A stretch of 64,000 bases of DNA from Cryobacterium tagatosivorans (GTDB lineage Bacteria; Actinomycetota; Actinomycetes; Actinomycetales; Microbacteriaceae): contig NZ_SOEZ01000076.1 of the NCBI RefSeq assembly GCF_004402215.1, forward strand, positions 1-64,000, in the 5' to 3' direction. The notes under the pieces were generated by a model. It saw only the letters and a list, made by a program, of their open reading frames with translations. It was not told where the DNA came from and ran no database searches. The translations under genes were made by a program, and so were the position numbers. Shown piece after piece: positions 15,258 through 24,699 of this stretch; position 1 is the stretch's first letter, and every line of letters begins with the position of its first letter.

Positions 15258-18216
15258 GCCCCGCTTCGATCGTGCTGTGCCCCTGGTCGGTGACGACGAT
15301 GCTGAGCTTGGCCGGGATCTGCTCCTTCATCGAGTCGACGTGGCTGATCAGGCCGATCGTCCGGCCGCCGGCGCGGAGGGTATCGAGCGTGCTCATCGCC
15401 GTTTCGAGGGTTTCGCTGTCGAGGGAGCCGAAGCCCTCGTCGACGAAAAGCGTGTCCAGGGTGATGCCGCCGGCCTGACTCGTGACAACCTCTGCCAGGC
15501 CGAGCGCCAGGGCGAGGGAGGCGAGGAACGTCTCGCCTCCGGACAGCGAGTTCGTCGCCCTCGTGCGGCCGGTGAACACGTCGCGAATGCCGAGGCCGAG
15601 GCCGGACTGGGTGGCGCGGAATTCCAGGGAGTCGTCGTGCTCCAGCGTGTAGCGCCCGCTTGTCATCGTGCGCAGCCGCGTGTTCGCGGCGGCGACGATC
15701 TCTTCGAGCTGGGCGGCGAGCACGTAGGTTTCCAGGCGGATCCGCTTCGTGTTCGGCTCGTCGCCGTGCACGACGTCGGCGAGCTGGCGCACCTGCGTCT
15801 GCGTCGTCAGCAGCGCAGCGGATGCCGCGAACTGCGCCGTGACCTCGGCCACGAGGGCGCCGAGCTGGGTGACGCGCTCGTCCACCGAGCTGCGGGCGGT
15901 GATGGCGTCATCACGCGCCACGCTCGCGAGGTCGAAGGCCTCGCGAGCCGGATCCCGGTTGATCGGTTCGGCGGGCAGGTCGGCGAGTTCGGGGTCGGCG
16001 AGCGCTGCCCGCGCCGCGGCGATCTGATCGTCATGGGTGCGCAGGGCCGATTCCCGGCGCTGGGCCTCGGCATCGCCAACCCGGGCCGCTTCGGCAGTCG
16101 CCTCGTCGGCGAAGTCCTCCTGCAACAGCTGCATGGTCATTGCCGCGATCGCGGCGACGCGTACGGTGCCGCGCTCTCGGCTGACGCCCAGGGCCTCATA
16201 GAGGGCGCGTGCGGCGCCGAGTTCGTCGTTCAGTCGGTCCACGTGTTCGGTGACCGTTTCGTAGTCGCCGCGCTGGGCGGTCACGCGATGGACGAGTGCT
16301 TCGCGGTGAGCGGCCCGGTCGGTGTGCTCGGCGGCCGAGGTATCGCGAGTGGCACGGAGTCCGATGAGGCCGGTGGTCGCGTCTGCCAACCGGCCACGCA
16401 GGCCGACCAGATCCTCCACCAGCCGGGCCAGGAGCCTGGCTGCGGTTTCGGAATCCTCAAGTGCGGTTCGGGCGGTCGCTCGCTCCGCCAGGAGTTCCTC
16501 GACGGAGCGGTTCCCGGCCCGGGCCTCGGCCTGCGCCAGGCGCGTGCGTGCGTCCTGAACGGCGGTGCCGGCCTCGGCCAACGCCTGCTGCCGCAGGGTC
16601 ACTGCTTTCCGGGCGGAGGTGAGGTCACCCTCGGAGACCGGGTCAGCCTCGCCGATGCTTGGGGCGGGGTGGCTCTCCGAGCCGCAGACCAAGCACGGGG
16701 TGCCGTCCTCCAGCTCGGACGCGAGCTCGGCGGCGTACCCGGCAAAGCGCCGGGTAAGCAGGGCGTCGTAGTGGGCCGCGGCGGCGGCATTCTCGCCGCT
16801 CGCGACGAGTTCGGCCTGGGATGCTTCGAGCACCTCGGCGGCGTGAACCACTACGGATTCTGCGGCCGAGAGGGCGGTTTCGGCTCGTTCGAGGGCCGCG
16901 GCGGCCTCGTCCTTGCGCGCGGCCCCGAGTGCGGCCGCGGCGTGTTCGACGCCGGCGGACTCGATCTGCTGCGGGAGGGCATCGATCACTGCCTGGGCGT
17001 CGTCGAGAGCTGCCGTGTGCTCCTCGACCAGACCGTGCAGCCGGGTGAGCTCGAGGTCGAACTCGGGAAGCTTCTGTTCGTCGCCGAGCGCATCGGCGAG
17101 GGTCCCGAGCCGACCGAGCAGCGCATCTGTGACGAGCTTGAGCGACGCATGGGTCTCAGGCTCGGCACCGGCCGGGCGGAAGTGCTGCCAGGCGGCGCGG
17201 GCATCCGTTTCGTCGGTCTGCGCCTCCTCGAGGGCGACGGTCGCCTGCTGCCCGGCACGGATCTGCGGCCAGACGCGGGCGGCCCGGGCGGCCGCGTGGA
17301 GGGCCGTTCGCTCGGCGGCGATGGCTTCTTCGCGATCGGTGAGCGCGGCCAGCTGGGCGAGGGCGGTGTCCCGGCGGGCCTGGCGCCGCGCAACTTCTCC
17401 CAGCACCTGGTGATGGTCGGCCGCGGCAGTGAATTCGGCGGCGGCCAGCTCGGCGCGCTTGGTTGCCTCGTGGAGCTGTCGCTCGAGGTCGGTCAGGCCG
17501 GAGGTGAACCAGTCGAGGCCCGGGTCTTGGGGCACGTCGTCGTCGCCCAGCCGCAGCTGGTTCGCCGCGATCCGGGCCCGGTCGGCGATGGCTCGCTGGA
17601 CGTCGCCGAGCTGGCTGTCCAGTTTTTTGCGCCGAGCGATCAGGGATTGCTCGAGTTGATCGAAGCGGGACGTGCCGAAGAGGGTGCGCAGCACGGCGCG
17701 ACGTTCGTCGGTCTTGGCGAGCAGGAACTTCTGGAAGCGGTTCTGCGCCAGCAGGATGACCTGGAGGAACTGGTCCTCCTTCAACGGGAGGATCCGGGCC
17801 AGCTCGTGGCCGACATCCACCGGCTTCGCCGCGACGCCCTGCCAGTCGTCGCCGTCCTTGACGAACAGCCGGACCTCGGGCTGGGACGTGGTGGTGCCCT
17901 CGCCGCGTTTCTTCGGCCGTTCGAATTTGGGGGTTCGGAAGATGCGGTAATCGCGCTCGTTCATGCTGAAGTCGAGTTCGACGAAGCTGGGGTCATCCGG
18001 TTCGCAGTGATCGCTGCGCAGCTGCAGCTCGGTGCCGTCGTAGCGCGGCACGTGGCCGTAGAGGGCGAAGCAGATGGCGTCGAGGATGCTGGACTTGCCG
18101 GCGCCGGTCTTGCCGGTGATCAGGAAGATGCCGTCGCTGTCGAACTTCTCGAAGTCGATCAGCTGCTCGTTCTTATACGGGCCGAAGCCGGCCAGTCTGA
18201 CGCGTTTGATCTTCAT
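15244..18216 (-). CDS. sbcC: DNA double-strand-break repair ATPase SbcC (Rad50-like)
   Basis: The 990-residue SMC-like ATPase shows Walker A GKTGAGKSSILDA near residue 34 and long charged coiled-coil arms. The central zinc hook is PCLVCGSESHP (Cys-x-x-Cys), the ABC signature NSLSGGETFLAS, and Walker B TLFVDEGFGSLD near the C-terminus. With SbcD it forms the Mre11-Rad50-type complex that cuts hairpins and protein-blocked DNA ends. The start ATG at 18216 overlaps the sbcD stop (ATGA). Long upstream frame extensions are shadows of sbcD. Long perfect palindromes in this window are potential substrates of this nuclease. Confidence 0.95.
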   Translation of the reverse strand: MKIKRVRLAGFGPYKNEQLIDFEKFDSDGIFLITGKTGAGKSSILDAICFALYGHVPRYDGTELQLRSDHCEPDDPSFVELDFSMNERDYRIFRTPKFERPKKRGEGTTTSQPEVRLFVKDGDDWQGVAAKPVDVGHELARILPLKEDQFLQVILLAQNRFQKFLLAKTDERRAVLRTLFGTSRFDQLEQSLIARRKKLDSQLGDVQRAIADRARIAANQLRLGDDDVPQDPGLDWFTSGLTDLERQLHEATKRAELAAAEFTAAADHHQVLGEVARRQARRDTALAQLAALTDREEAIAAERTALHAAARAARVWPQIRAGQQATVALEEAQTDETDARAAWQHFRPAGAEPETHASLKLVTDALLGRLGTLADALGDEQKLPEFDLELTRLHGLVEEHTAALDDAQAVIDALPQQIESAGVEHAAAALGAARKDEAAAALERAETALSAAESVVVHAAEVLEASQAELVASGENAAAAAHYDALLTRRFAGYAAELASELEDGTPCLVCGSESHPAPSIGEADPVSEGDLTSARKAVTLRQQALAEAGTAVQDARTRLAQAEARAGNRSVEELLAERATARTALEDSETAARLLARLVEDLVGLRGRLADATTGLIGLRATRDTSAAEHTDRAAHREALVHRVTAQRGDYETVTEHVDRLNDELGAARALYEALGVSRERGTVRVAAIAAMTMQLLQEDFADEATAEAARVGDAEAQRRESALRTHDDQIAAARAALADPELADLPAEPINRDPAREAFDLASVARDDAITARSSVDERVTQLGALVAEVTAQFAASAALLTTQTQVRQLADVVHGDEPNTKRIRLETYVLAAQLEEIVAAANTRLRTMTSGRYTLEHDDSLEFRATQSGLGLGIRDVFTGRTRATNSLSGGETFLASLALALGLAEVVTSQAGGITLDTLFVDEGFGSLDSETLETAMSTLDTLRAGGRTIGLISHVDSMKEQIPAKLSIVVTDQGHSTIEAGRDRV

Positions 18217-19376
18217 GCGTTGGCCTGCCGGATTCCCTGTTCGTTCAGCACTTCGGCGATGAGTTCGCGCTCGAACTCGGTGGGGCCTTCGCCATTGCGC
18301 ACGTACTCGAGGAAGCCCGCGATGATGTCGGGATCGTTCTTCTCCTTGATGCGCTCGGCGTAGGTGGCGACTTCGGCGTCGACGACGATGGCCGGCCGGT
18401 GTTCGAGCATAACGCAATGCGGGAAACGGCCCTGCAGCTTCTTCATGCTGTCGAGCGGACGCACCTGGTCGGTCACGATGGCCTTCACCCAGTCGCCTTC
18501 GTTGTCGGCGAAACGCGCGTCGCCGAGCAACTCGTCCATCGGGGCCTTGAGCTCGCTGAGTCTCCGCGGCACGGGGAGGTCGATCCACTCGACCGGGCCG
18601 AGCCCGTCGGCGCCCAGCTCCACCAGCCACCCACCCCGGGGCTTGCCCGCCTCGCCGAACGAGTAGTGCAGCGGTGCGCCGGAGTAGCGGGCGCGCTCGG
18701 AGAGTTCCGACCGGCCGTGGATGTGGCCGAGCGCGACGTAGTCCGGCCCGTCGAACACGCTCAGCGGCACGACGTCGAGGCCGCCGGCGGTGATGTCTCG
18801 CTCCACGTCGCTCGCCTCGGCGGCCGGGGCAATTCCGGCGGCGAAGCAGTGCGAGAGCACGACGCTCCGCCCGCCGCGGGCTGCGAGGTCGGCACGCACT
18901 TGGTCCATCACGAAACCGAGCACCTGCTCGTGCGTCTTCAGCACCACGTCGGGGTAATGGTGACGGATCAGCACCGGCTCAAGGTACGGGATGCCATAGA
19001 AGTGAACCGGGCCCTGGGCATCCGGGATCGTCACCGGATCGCGGTACTGGTCGTGCCGGGTGATGACGTGGATGCCGGCGAGGCTCGCCCACTCCGCCTG
19101 GAAGCCGAGGCGCGCGGCCGAGTCGTGGTTGCCGCTGGTCATCACGACCGCGGCCCCCGCCGCCTTGATGTCCCGCAGCGTGGAGGCCAGCAGGGTGAAG
19201 CTCTCCTTGGACGGCATGGCCGAGTCGAAGACGTCACCGGCGACGGCGACGACATCGATCTGGCGCTCCCGCACGACCGCGACGAGCGCGGCGAGGACCT
19301 GGCCGAGGTGCTCCAGGGTCGAGTGCGTGTGGAACGTGCGCCCGATGTGCCAATCCGAGGTGTGCAGGATCTTCAT
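18213..19376 (-). CDS. sbcD: DNA repair exonuclease SbcD (Mre11-like)
   Basis: The 387-residue metallophosphoesterase carries all phosphodiesterase motifs in order: HTSDWHIGR (4-12), VAGDVFDSA, TSGNHDS, VLSHCFAAG and ALGHIHGR. It is the Mn-dependent nuclease subunit of SbcCD, acting on DNA ends and hairpins. The start at 19376 (MKILHTSDWH) is the standard SbcD N-terminus. It is translationally coupled to sbcC by a 4-nt overlap. Confidence 0.95.
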   Translation of the reverse strand: MKILHTSDWHIGRTFHTHSTLEHLGQVLAALVAVVRERQIDVVAVAGDVFDSAMPSKESFTLLASTLRDIKAAGAAVVMTSGNHDSAARLGFQAEWASLAGIHVITRHDQYRDPVTIPDAQGPVHFYGIPYLEPVLIRHHYPDVVLKTHEQVLGFVMDQVRADLAARGGRSVVLSHCFAAGIAPAAEASDVERDITAGGLDVVPLSVFDGPDYVALGHIHGRSELSERARYSGAPLHYSFGEAGKPRGGWLVELGADGLGPVEWIDLPVPRRLSELKAPMDELLGDARFADNEGDWVKAIVTDQVRPLDSMKKLQGRFPHCVMLEHRPAIVVDAEVATYAERIKEKNDPDIIAGFLEYVRNGEGPTEFERELIAEVLNEQGIRQANA

Positions 19377-19416
19377 GTCTTCACGGTAGTGGGGACGGGT
19401 GACAGGTAGGACCCCG

Positions 19417-19719
19417 TCACGATTGCTGCATGCCAGCAGCACGGGACATTTCCAGCGTCGCGCCGAGAAAGCACGCCGACTCCGTGAACCGCGCCATTCG
19501 CAGTTCCCGCGTCTGCGGCGGGGATCCTGTCGCAACAGTTCCTCGATAACCGACCGAACATGCAGCTGCCGAGGCTATCTCGTCGCCGTCCGAATCCAGC
19601 TTCGACGTTACTTTCGGTCCGCGCTTGAGCGCCTCAAGACTCGTGTAACGGGTGGCACGTTCAAGCTGCTCACGGATGAGTTCGCCGACTCTCCGAACGT
19701 CTGCGTGCGCTGATTCCAA
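19417..19719 (-). CDS. Doubtful 100-residue frame
   Basis: A minus-strand frame starts 5 nt from the palindrome at 19724 and would give a 100-residue hydrophilic protein (VGELIREQLERATRY near the start). No domain is recognised, the second half looks random, and no good ribosome site is seen. It is kept because the palindrome between it and the NucS-like gene would suit divergent regulation. It may equally be non-coding. Confidence 0.25.
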   Translation of the reverse strand: MESAHADVRRVGELIREQLERATRYTSLEALKRGPKVTSKLDSDGDEIASAAACSVGYRGTVATGSPPQTRELRMARFTESACFLGATLEMSRAAGMQQS

Positions 19720-19723
19720 TTCA

Positions 19724-19740
19724 ACTTGTGTGACACAAGT
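19724..19740. promoter_or_regulatory. Perfect 17-bp palindrome upstream of the NucS-like gene
   Basis: acttgtg-tga-cacaagt is perfectly symmetric (7-3-7) and lies 33 bp before the ATG at 19774. It does not match the actinobacterial LexA box. The size and position fit a dimeric repressor operator; the regulator is unknown. Confidence 0.6.
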
Positions 19741-19773
19741 ATCGTGGAGTCACTTGATGTGGAGGAGCGTTAG

Positions 19774-20859
19774 ATGCCCGTAGAGATCGGTCTGTGGAGA
19801 GTGGATGACAAGCCCGTCCGGATCTCCCCACATGCTATGCCGCTGGAAGCCAAGCTCGAACAGCTCATTTTGGACGACCCGGAGATTCTTGAGTCCAAAC
19901 TGCTTCTACTCGGCAGTCAGGTACTCACGAAATACGGAAAATACATTGACCTGCTCGGAGTTGATTCGGAGGGTGTCCTTCACATTCTCGAGCTTAAGAG
20001 GGACCGGACGCCGCGCGAGGTTGTGGCGCAGGCACTCGATTATGCCTCATGGGTGCAGGAGCTCGGCAATGATGACATCCGAAACATTTTCGACACGAAC
20101 CGCCCGGGTGACAACTTCGACGAAGCGTTCGCCAAGAGATTTGACGGCGCGCCAGTTCCTGATGAACTCAATCCCAGTCACGTCATGACGATCGTCGCTA
20201 GCGACTTGGATCCCGGGACTGAACGCATCGTCGCCTATCTGAATAAGTCGCACGGTGTCCCAGTCAACGTCATGATCTTTCGATACTTCACCGACAACGG
20301 CCACGAGTACCTTGCGCGAACGTGGCTCATCGACCCGGGGATCCCCGTTGCTTCGACCGGCGGTGGTAAAGGCAAGTCAACTAAAGCTAACTGGAACGGA
20401 CTTGACTGGTACGTCTCTTTTGGCGTTGACGGAGGTTCTCGCGATTGGGCTGACGCCCGAAGCTACGGTTTCGTGTCTGCCGGCGGCGGCGACTGGTATT
20501 CCAGGACCCTCAGGGGCCTTCCGGAAGGGGGCCGCATTTTTGTCCATGTGCCGCAGCACGGATATGTCGGTGTTGGCATAGTCAAAGGGCACGCGATGCC
20601 AGCAGACGAGGTAATTCTCGACGTTGGAGGGCCGCGACACTTCCGTTCGCTGGATTTGCGAGGAACGTACCGCCATCCAGAGGTCAGTGAAGCAGCCGAC
20701 GCAGCGGAATACGTAGTTCCAGTCGAGTGGATAGAGACGGTTCCTCTCGAAGAGGCGCACTGGCGTGTGGGCATGTTCGCCAATCAGAACAGCGCCTGCA
20801 AGCTTCGAAATCAATTCACACTTGACGAGCTCTCCAAGGCGTTCGAACTCACCGACTGA
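19774..20859 (+). CDS. NucS-like (DUF91-type) nuclease domain protein
   Basis: The 361-residue protein begins with a region like the catalytic domain of NucS/DUF91 nucleases. It reads IDLLGVDSEGVLHILELKRD (about 57-76), then TPREVVAQALDYASWV: the D...E-x-K...Q order of a PD-(D/E)xK nuclease. The C-terminal ~150 residues (SFGVDGGSRDW...YGFVSAGGGDWYSR...GRIFVHVPQHGYVGVG) form a separate domain. A PUA/YTH-like nucleic-acid-binding fold is my guess. GGAGGAG lies before the ATG. It is AT-richer than sbcD beside it and ends 6 nt from the convergent helicase. A role in DNA repair or restriction is inferred from the nuclease motif and neighbours. Confidence 0.7.
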   Translation: MPVEIGLWRVDDKPVRISPHAMPLEAKLEQLILDDPEILESKLLLLGSQVLTKYGKYIDLLGVDSEGVLHILELKRDRTPREVVAQALDYASWVQELGNDDIRNIFDTNRPGDNFDEAFAKRFDGAPVPDELNPSHVMTIVASDLDPGTERIVAYLNKSHGVPVNVMIFRYFTDNGHEYLARTWLIDPGIPVASTGGGKGKSTKANWNGLDWYVSFGVDGGSRDWADARSYGFVSAGGGDWYSRTLRGLPEGGRIFVHVPQHGYVGVGIVKGHAMPADEVILDVGGPRHFRSLDLRGTYRHPEVSEAADAAEYVVPVEWIETVPLEEAHWRVGMFANQNSACKLRNQFTLDELSKAFELTD

Positions 20860-20865
20860 TCCCCG

Positions 20866-23586
20866 TCACGGCAACGCAAGCGTCCCCTTGCATCGCGGAT
20901 ACCGCCGGCAGCCGAGAAACGCCCCGCGCTTGCTGGTGCGCTCGACCATGAACCCGCGGGAGCACTTCGGGCAGACGATCGAGTCGAGGGCCTCCCCAAT
21001 GGCGTTGGTGAGCGTGATCCCGTGGTCCCGAATCAGCTCCATCAGGAACGGCGACTCGCGGTTCTTGATGGTGACCAGGAGCACCCCGCGCCGGGCTCGG
21101 GTCAACGCCACATAGAACAGCCGCCGCTCCTCGGCCCGCTTGAAGCCCTCGGCGGCGGGCATCGCCATGCGCAGCACCGGGTCGTTCGGGATGGTGCTCG
21201 GAAAGCCCCACTGACCCGACACCATGCCCGGGATCACGATGTAGTCGGCTTCAGCGCCCTTGGATGCGTGGATCGTCGAGAACCGCACGTCCAGGGCGTC
21301 CGCGAAGTCGCGGCAGTCCGGAAGATAGTCGCTGTGGTGCCGATACCGGCCGAGCACCAGAACGGAGAGCTTTCGGCCAGCGGCCGACGGGATGGCTCCG
21401 CTGCGCACGTGCGTGGCCAGGATCCTTAACCGGTGCCGCATGGCCGCCTTCACGGCCGTATCGGTGTCGACGGAGAGCGCGCCGATCGTCGGCGGGAATT
21501 CCTGGGTAGAGGACACGACGTTCTTGACCAGTTGGCTGGGGTTCTGCAGCACAAACTGGCTGGAGACATCCGCCAGCGACTGCGGGAACCGGAACGTGCG
21601 CTCCAGCCTCAGCACCTCGCTCGGCCCGAACAACTCCTCGAAACCCGTCATCACCGACAGGTCGGCGCCGGCGAACCGGTTGATGCTCTGCCAGTCGTCG
21701 CCGACGGCGAAGAGGTGACGCCCCGGCTTGGCCACCAGGGCGCGGGCGAGCCTGGCCCGGGCATGGCTGGCATCCTGGAACTCGTCGACCATCACCAGCT
21801 CGTACGGGCTCTCCCAGTCGCCGGCCTCCAAGTGCTCGGCCGACAGGTTGAGCATGTCCTCAAAGTCGATGCAGCCCTCTGCCGCCAGCTTCAGCTCCCA
21901 CTCCCGGCGGATGGGCGTGAACAGCCGCAGGAATGCCGCGTCGCGAAACCGCACCTCGCCTTCGGCCAGCTCCTCGAGGCGTTCTCGGAGCTGCTGGTCG
22001 TTCAGCTGGTTGCTCTTGGTATGGGTCAGGAAGCTTCGGAAGGTCTGCAGCAGTCGCTCGTTCTCGATGGGTTTCTGCTTCGCGATGATCCGGTCGGGAT
22101 TCGGGCGCAGGCGGATGCCCCGCTGGGTCAGTTCCTGCGCCAGATTGTGGAGCCCACTCCCGCTCCAGAGCTCGGCCATCGTCGTCTCGATGAGCGTGGT
22201 GCCGTGTTCCTGGTGCAGGTCCCGCTTCCAGTGGAGGCTCTCTAGGTACCCTTCGAAGGGCGCCTGGCCCTCGGCATCAAGCGCCACGTGCTCGTGGTAG
22301 ATGTCGATCGCCGGGTAGTAGAAGTCGGGGCGGTATTGCACGTGCTCGGCGTCGACCGTGTCGATCTCGTAGGGCTTCTCGTGGACGTAGTCGACACTGT
22401 GGAAATACAGCCAGTCGGCGATCATCCGCTCGGCCCCGCTCTTCACCACCTCACCCTGGGCTGTGCGCAGCTCGGAACTCGGCTCCCAGGCGTCGTCGGC
22501 GTCCACGTCGGGGTAGTCATTGGCGAGCACTGCCCGGAAGAAGTCCCACTGCGTGCGGAATCCGGGGTCGGCGGCGCGCAGCCCGTCGACGATCCGACCC
22601 AGCTGCTTGATGTCTCCCCCGCCGTCAAGCCAGGGCGCCAGCGACGGCTTCCGGCCGGTGGCCTTCCCGATGATTTCGAGTCCGAAGGCATGGAACGTCT
22701 TCGCCACGACCTTGTCGGCGTCGAGCCCAAGGGGCGTCAGCCGTTCCCGGGTGCGCGTTTGCAGTTCCTTCGCCGCGGCGGCATTGAAGGCGAGCATCAG
22801 GATCTTGTCGGCGGGGATGAGGCTGCGATGGAGCGCGTAGCCGGCCTTCGCGACCATCGTCGAGGTCTTGCCGGACCCCGCCGACGCGACGACGAGCATC
22901 CGGTTGTCGAAGCAGACGACCGCGCGCGCCTGCTCCGGTGTCAACGGCGACTTCTCGACCGTCTCGAAGAAGTCGCGGCAGGCCTCGAGCTCGGTGGCGA
23001 GATGGTGGTCGTTTTGCTGGGAGATGAAATCCGCGAGGTCTTGACCCCATAGCCGGATGCTCGGGCTCCCGGCTTCGGTCTCTGCCTGTACCCGGGCCCG
23101 GAGCTCGGGCTCCGCGAGCAGCCGATCGAAGCCGATCGCGGCCTTGCTCGCCGCCCAGGCCTCGGCGAACTCACGAGTGAGCCATCCGCTTGTCCGCAGG
23201 TGGGTGGCGGCCGCTTCTTCCAGGCTCGTCACCCAGAGCAGAACCGCGGCGGTGGCGGCGTCGAATCCCGTGTGCAGCGCCTGCACCCTGAGCCGGTGGC
23301 GGAGATCGGCCTGAGCAGCGCCGACGGTCTTCGCCAACTTCCTGGCGCGCAGGTTGGGGATTCCCCGCAAACGGATGCGCCGCTCAGGGTGAGGGATCTC
23401 AACAGTCGACCAGACGAAACCGGGGCTGACCGTCACCTCACCGATGTCGCCGACGTCGAAGCTGAACGGCACGCTGTCGAGGTCGATGGCGAGTCGATCT
23501 CCCTCAAGCCGCAGCGCCCAATCGCTGCACTTGGCGACGCGCCTGCCCCAGTACGACGGCCGCCAGCTCGTTCCGTTTCTGCCCAC
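20866..23586 (-). CDS. UvrD/helicase IV-like DNA helicase with inserted nuclease-like segment and C-terminal zinc finger
   Basis: The 906-residue SF1 helicase shows motif I VVASAGSGKTSTM (~230), motif II ELVMVDEFQD, motif III FAVGDDWQSINRFAGAD, motif V STIHASKGAEADYI and motif VI ALTRARRG. Between motifs I and II, YRPDFYY...IYHEHVALDAEG...WKRDLHQEHG resembles the PD-(D/E)xK segment of helicase IV (HelD) relatives. The tail CPKC...GCRRYPRC is a topoisomerase-type zinc ribbon. It probably unwinds DNA from nicks or ends. It is the last gene of an operon with the NERD protein and a tiny membrane protein (9 nt between frames). A decayed copy of its 3' end lies at 14983. Confidence 0.88.
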   Translation of the reverse strand: MGRNGTSWRPSYWGRRVAKCSDWALRLEGDRLAIDLDSVPFSFDVGDIGEVTVSPGFVWSTVEIPHPERRIRLRGIPNLRARKLAKTVGAAQADLRHRLRVQALHTGFDAATAAVLLWVTSLEEAAATHLRTSGWLTREFAEAWAASKAAIGFDRLLAEPELRARVQAETEAGSPSIRLWGQDLADFISQQNDHHLATELEACRDFFETVEKSPLTPEQARAVVCFDNRMLVVASAGSGKTSTMVAKAGYALHRSLIPADKILMLAFNAAAAKELQTRTRERLTPLGLDADKVVAKTFHAFGLEIIGKATGRKPSLAPWLDGGGDIKQLGRIVDGLRAADPGFRTQWDFFRAVLANDYPDVDADDAWEPSSELRTAQGEVVKSGAERMIADWLYFHSVDYVHEKPYEIDTVDAEHVQYRPDFYYPAIDIYHEHVALDAEGQAPFEGYLESLHWKRDLHQEHGTTLIETTMAELWSGSGLHNLAQELTQRGIRLRPNPDRIIAKQKPIENERLLQTFRSFLTHTKSNQLNDQQLRERLEELAEGEVRFRDAAFLRLFTPIRREWELKLAAEGCIDFEDMLNLSAEHLEAGDWESPYELVMVDEFQDASHARARLARALVAKPGRHLFAVGDDWQSINRFAGADLSVMTGFEELFGPSEVLRLERTFRFPQSLADVSSQFVLQNPSQLVKNVVSSTQEFPPTIGALSVDTDTAVKAAMRHRLRILATHVRSGAIPSAAGRKLSVLVLGRYRHHSDYLPDCRDFADALDVRFSTIHASKGAEADYIVIPGMVSGQWGFPSTIPNDPVLRMAMPAAEGFKRAEERRLFYVALTRARRGVLLVTIKNRESPFLMELIRDHGITLTNAIGEALDSIVCPKCSRGFMVERTSKRGAFLGCRRYPRCKGTLALP

Positions 23587-23595
23587 GGCTGACCG

Positions 23596-23763
23596 TTATC
23601 GGCGTCGCCGGCGGCGCTTGGCTGGCGGCGAGAAGGCGTTGAGCAGGATGGCAATCACGACTATGCCCAAGAGCAAGGGGTTGGAAACGATAGCGTCGAC
23701 CATCGGGGTGACGACGTCGACAGGCACGGGCGCGTCGGTTGGGCTCGGCAGGGAACCGGTCAC
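23596..23763 (-). CDS. 55-residue single-pass membrane protein between NERD and helicase
   Basis: A GTG at 23763 overlaps the NERD stop as GTGA and opens a 55-codon frame. It has a short proline-rich start, one strong hydrophobic helix (NPLLLGIVVIAILLNAF, ~28-44) and a tail of six arginines after PPAK. The arginine tail predicts a cytoplasmic C-terminus (N-out/C-in). It is too short to assign to a family. Tight coupling on both sides suggests it belongs to the same functional unit, possibly anchoring it to the membrane or contacting nucleic acid with the basic tail. Confidence 0.6.
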   Translation of the reverse strand: MTGSLPSPTDAPVPVDVVTPMVDAIVSNPLLLGIVVIAILLNAFSPPAKRRRRRR

Positions 23764-24578
23764 GGCGTGCCGCCCGTCAGGACGGCGCCGATTACGGTCG
23801 GCAGTAGCTGCCACGCCACGAAGACTGCTGCGCAGAGGGTCAGCGAGCCGAAGAAGCTCCACACCCTCCGTCGCGTCCGCGCCGTGCGCACCTCGACGTC
23901 GAGCGCCGCGAAGCGCAGCATCGAGTCCTCTGTCGGTGGGAACAATGCCGTCGGCCAGGTCGTCGGGTCGTCGATGAGCGCTGTCAGCTGTCCCAGCTCG
24001 GCCACCTCCAAGACGGCAGGACGCTTCAGCAGCCAGCGCCGCAGCCCGGTGTCGGCGACGACCTTCACCTGCTCGGGCTTCGTCCTGATGGTCAGCGTCT
24101 TGGGATTGACCAGCGCGAGCACCGGTTGCGCGGCCGGGAGCAGCGGCATCCGCTCTCGGAGCAGTTTCGTGACCCGGCCGGCCTCGTATTCGGCGTTGCG
24201 GATGTACGGCTGCTTCTGGCCGGACACCATGACGGTGCGCGTGCCGACCCAGACCGGTTTGCCCGCGTGGTGCTTGGTGTTGATCGTGAAGACGCCGCCG
24301 GGGCCGATGACGATGTGGTCGATGTCCGCGCCCTTCTTGCCGATCGGGAGCGCGTGGAAGGAGGTCCATTCCGGCGGCAGGGTCGCGAGGATCCGGCCGA
24401 CGGCGATCTCGCCGGTGGCGCCCAGGTACCAGCTGACGCTCTCCTGGCTGAGCGGCGAGTATCCGAAGAACCTCGCGAAGGCCGTGCGAGGCGGCGTGCC
24501 GGCGTGCTGCCGCAGCAGCTCCTCGATGACCGCCTGGGCCGCGAACTGCTGCCTCATGGCTGGCGCCTGAATGGTCAT
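23760..24578 (-). CDS. NERD-domain protein with C-terminal membrane helix
   Basis: The 272-residue protein contains a NERD (nuclease-related) domain at ~50-165: GEIAVGRILATLPPEW, then KGADIDHIVIGPGGVFTINTKHH, with the D...(T-x-K) core of that family. The C-terminus has one hydrophobic segment (SLTLCAAVFVAWQLLPTVIGAV). NERD proteins are thought to process DNA and are often joined to UvrD-like helicases; here they share an operon, in the order NERD, tiny membrane protein, helicase. The start at 24578 is preceded by a GGGGG-rich ribosome site; longer frames run into the repeat at 24700. Confidence 0.8.
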   Translation of the reverse strand: MTIQAPAMRQQFAAQAVIEELLRQHAGTPPRTAFARFFGYSPLSQESVSWYLGATGEIAVGRILATLPPEWTSFHALPIGKKGADIDHIVIGPGGVFTINTKHHAGKPVWVGTRTVMVSGQKQPYIRNAEYEAGRVTKLLRERMPLLPAAQPVLALVNPKTLTIRTKPEQVKVVADTGLRRWLLKRPAVLEVAELGQLTALIDDPTTWPTALFPPTEDSMLRFAALDVEVRTARTRRRVWSFFGSLTLCAAVFVAWQLLPTVIGAVLTGGTP

Positions 24579-24699
24579 GGATCCCCCGTCCCCCGGGTCG
24601 AACCTAGCGGGTGGGGTGGTTAGGGGTGCAGCCCCAGAACGGGCTGGGTCGGCGGTCCCGGTACGCGTCCGGTATCGGTTGGGGGCCAGGGAATCGTGT

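Noticed and set aside
15277-18363. Very long open frame on the plus strand opposite sbcC
   Set aside because: It is the complement of a well-conserved ATPase gene in GC-rich DNA; its translation is glycine/arginine-rich with no domain.
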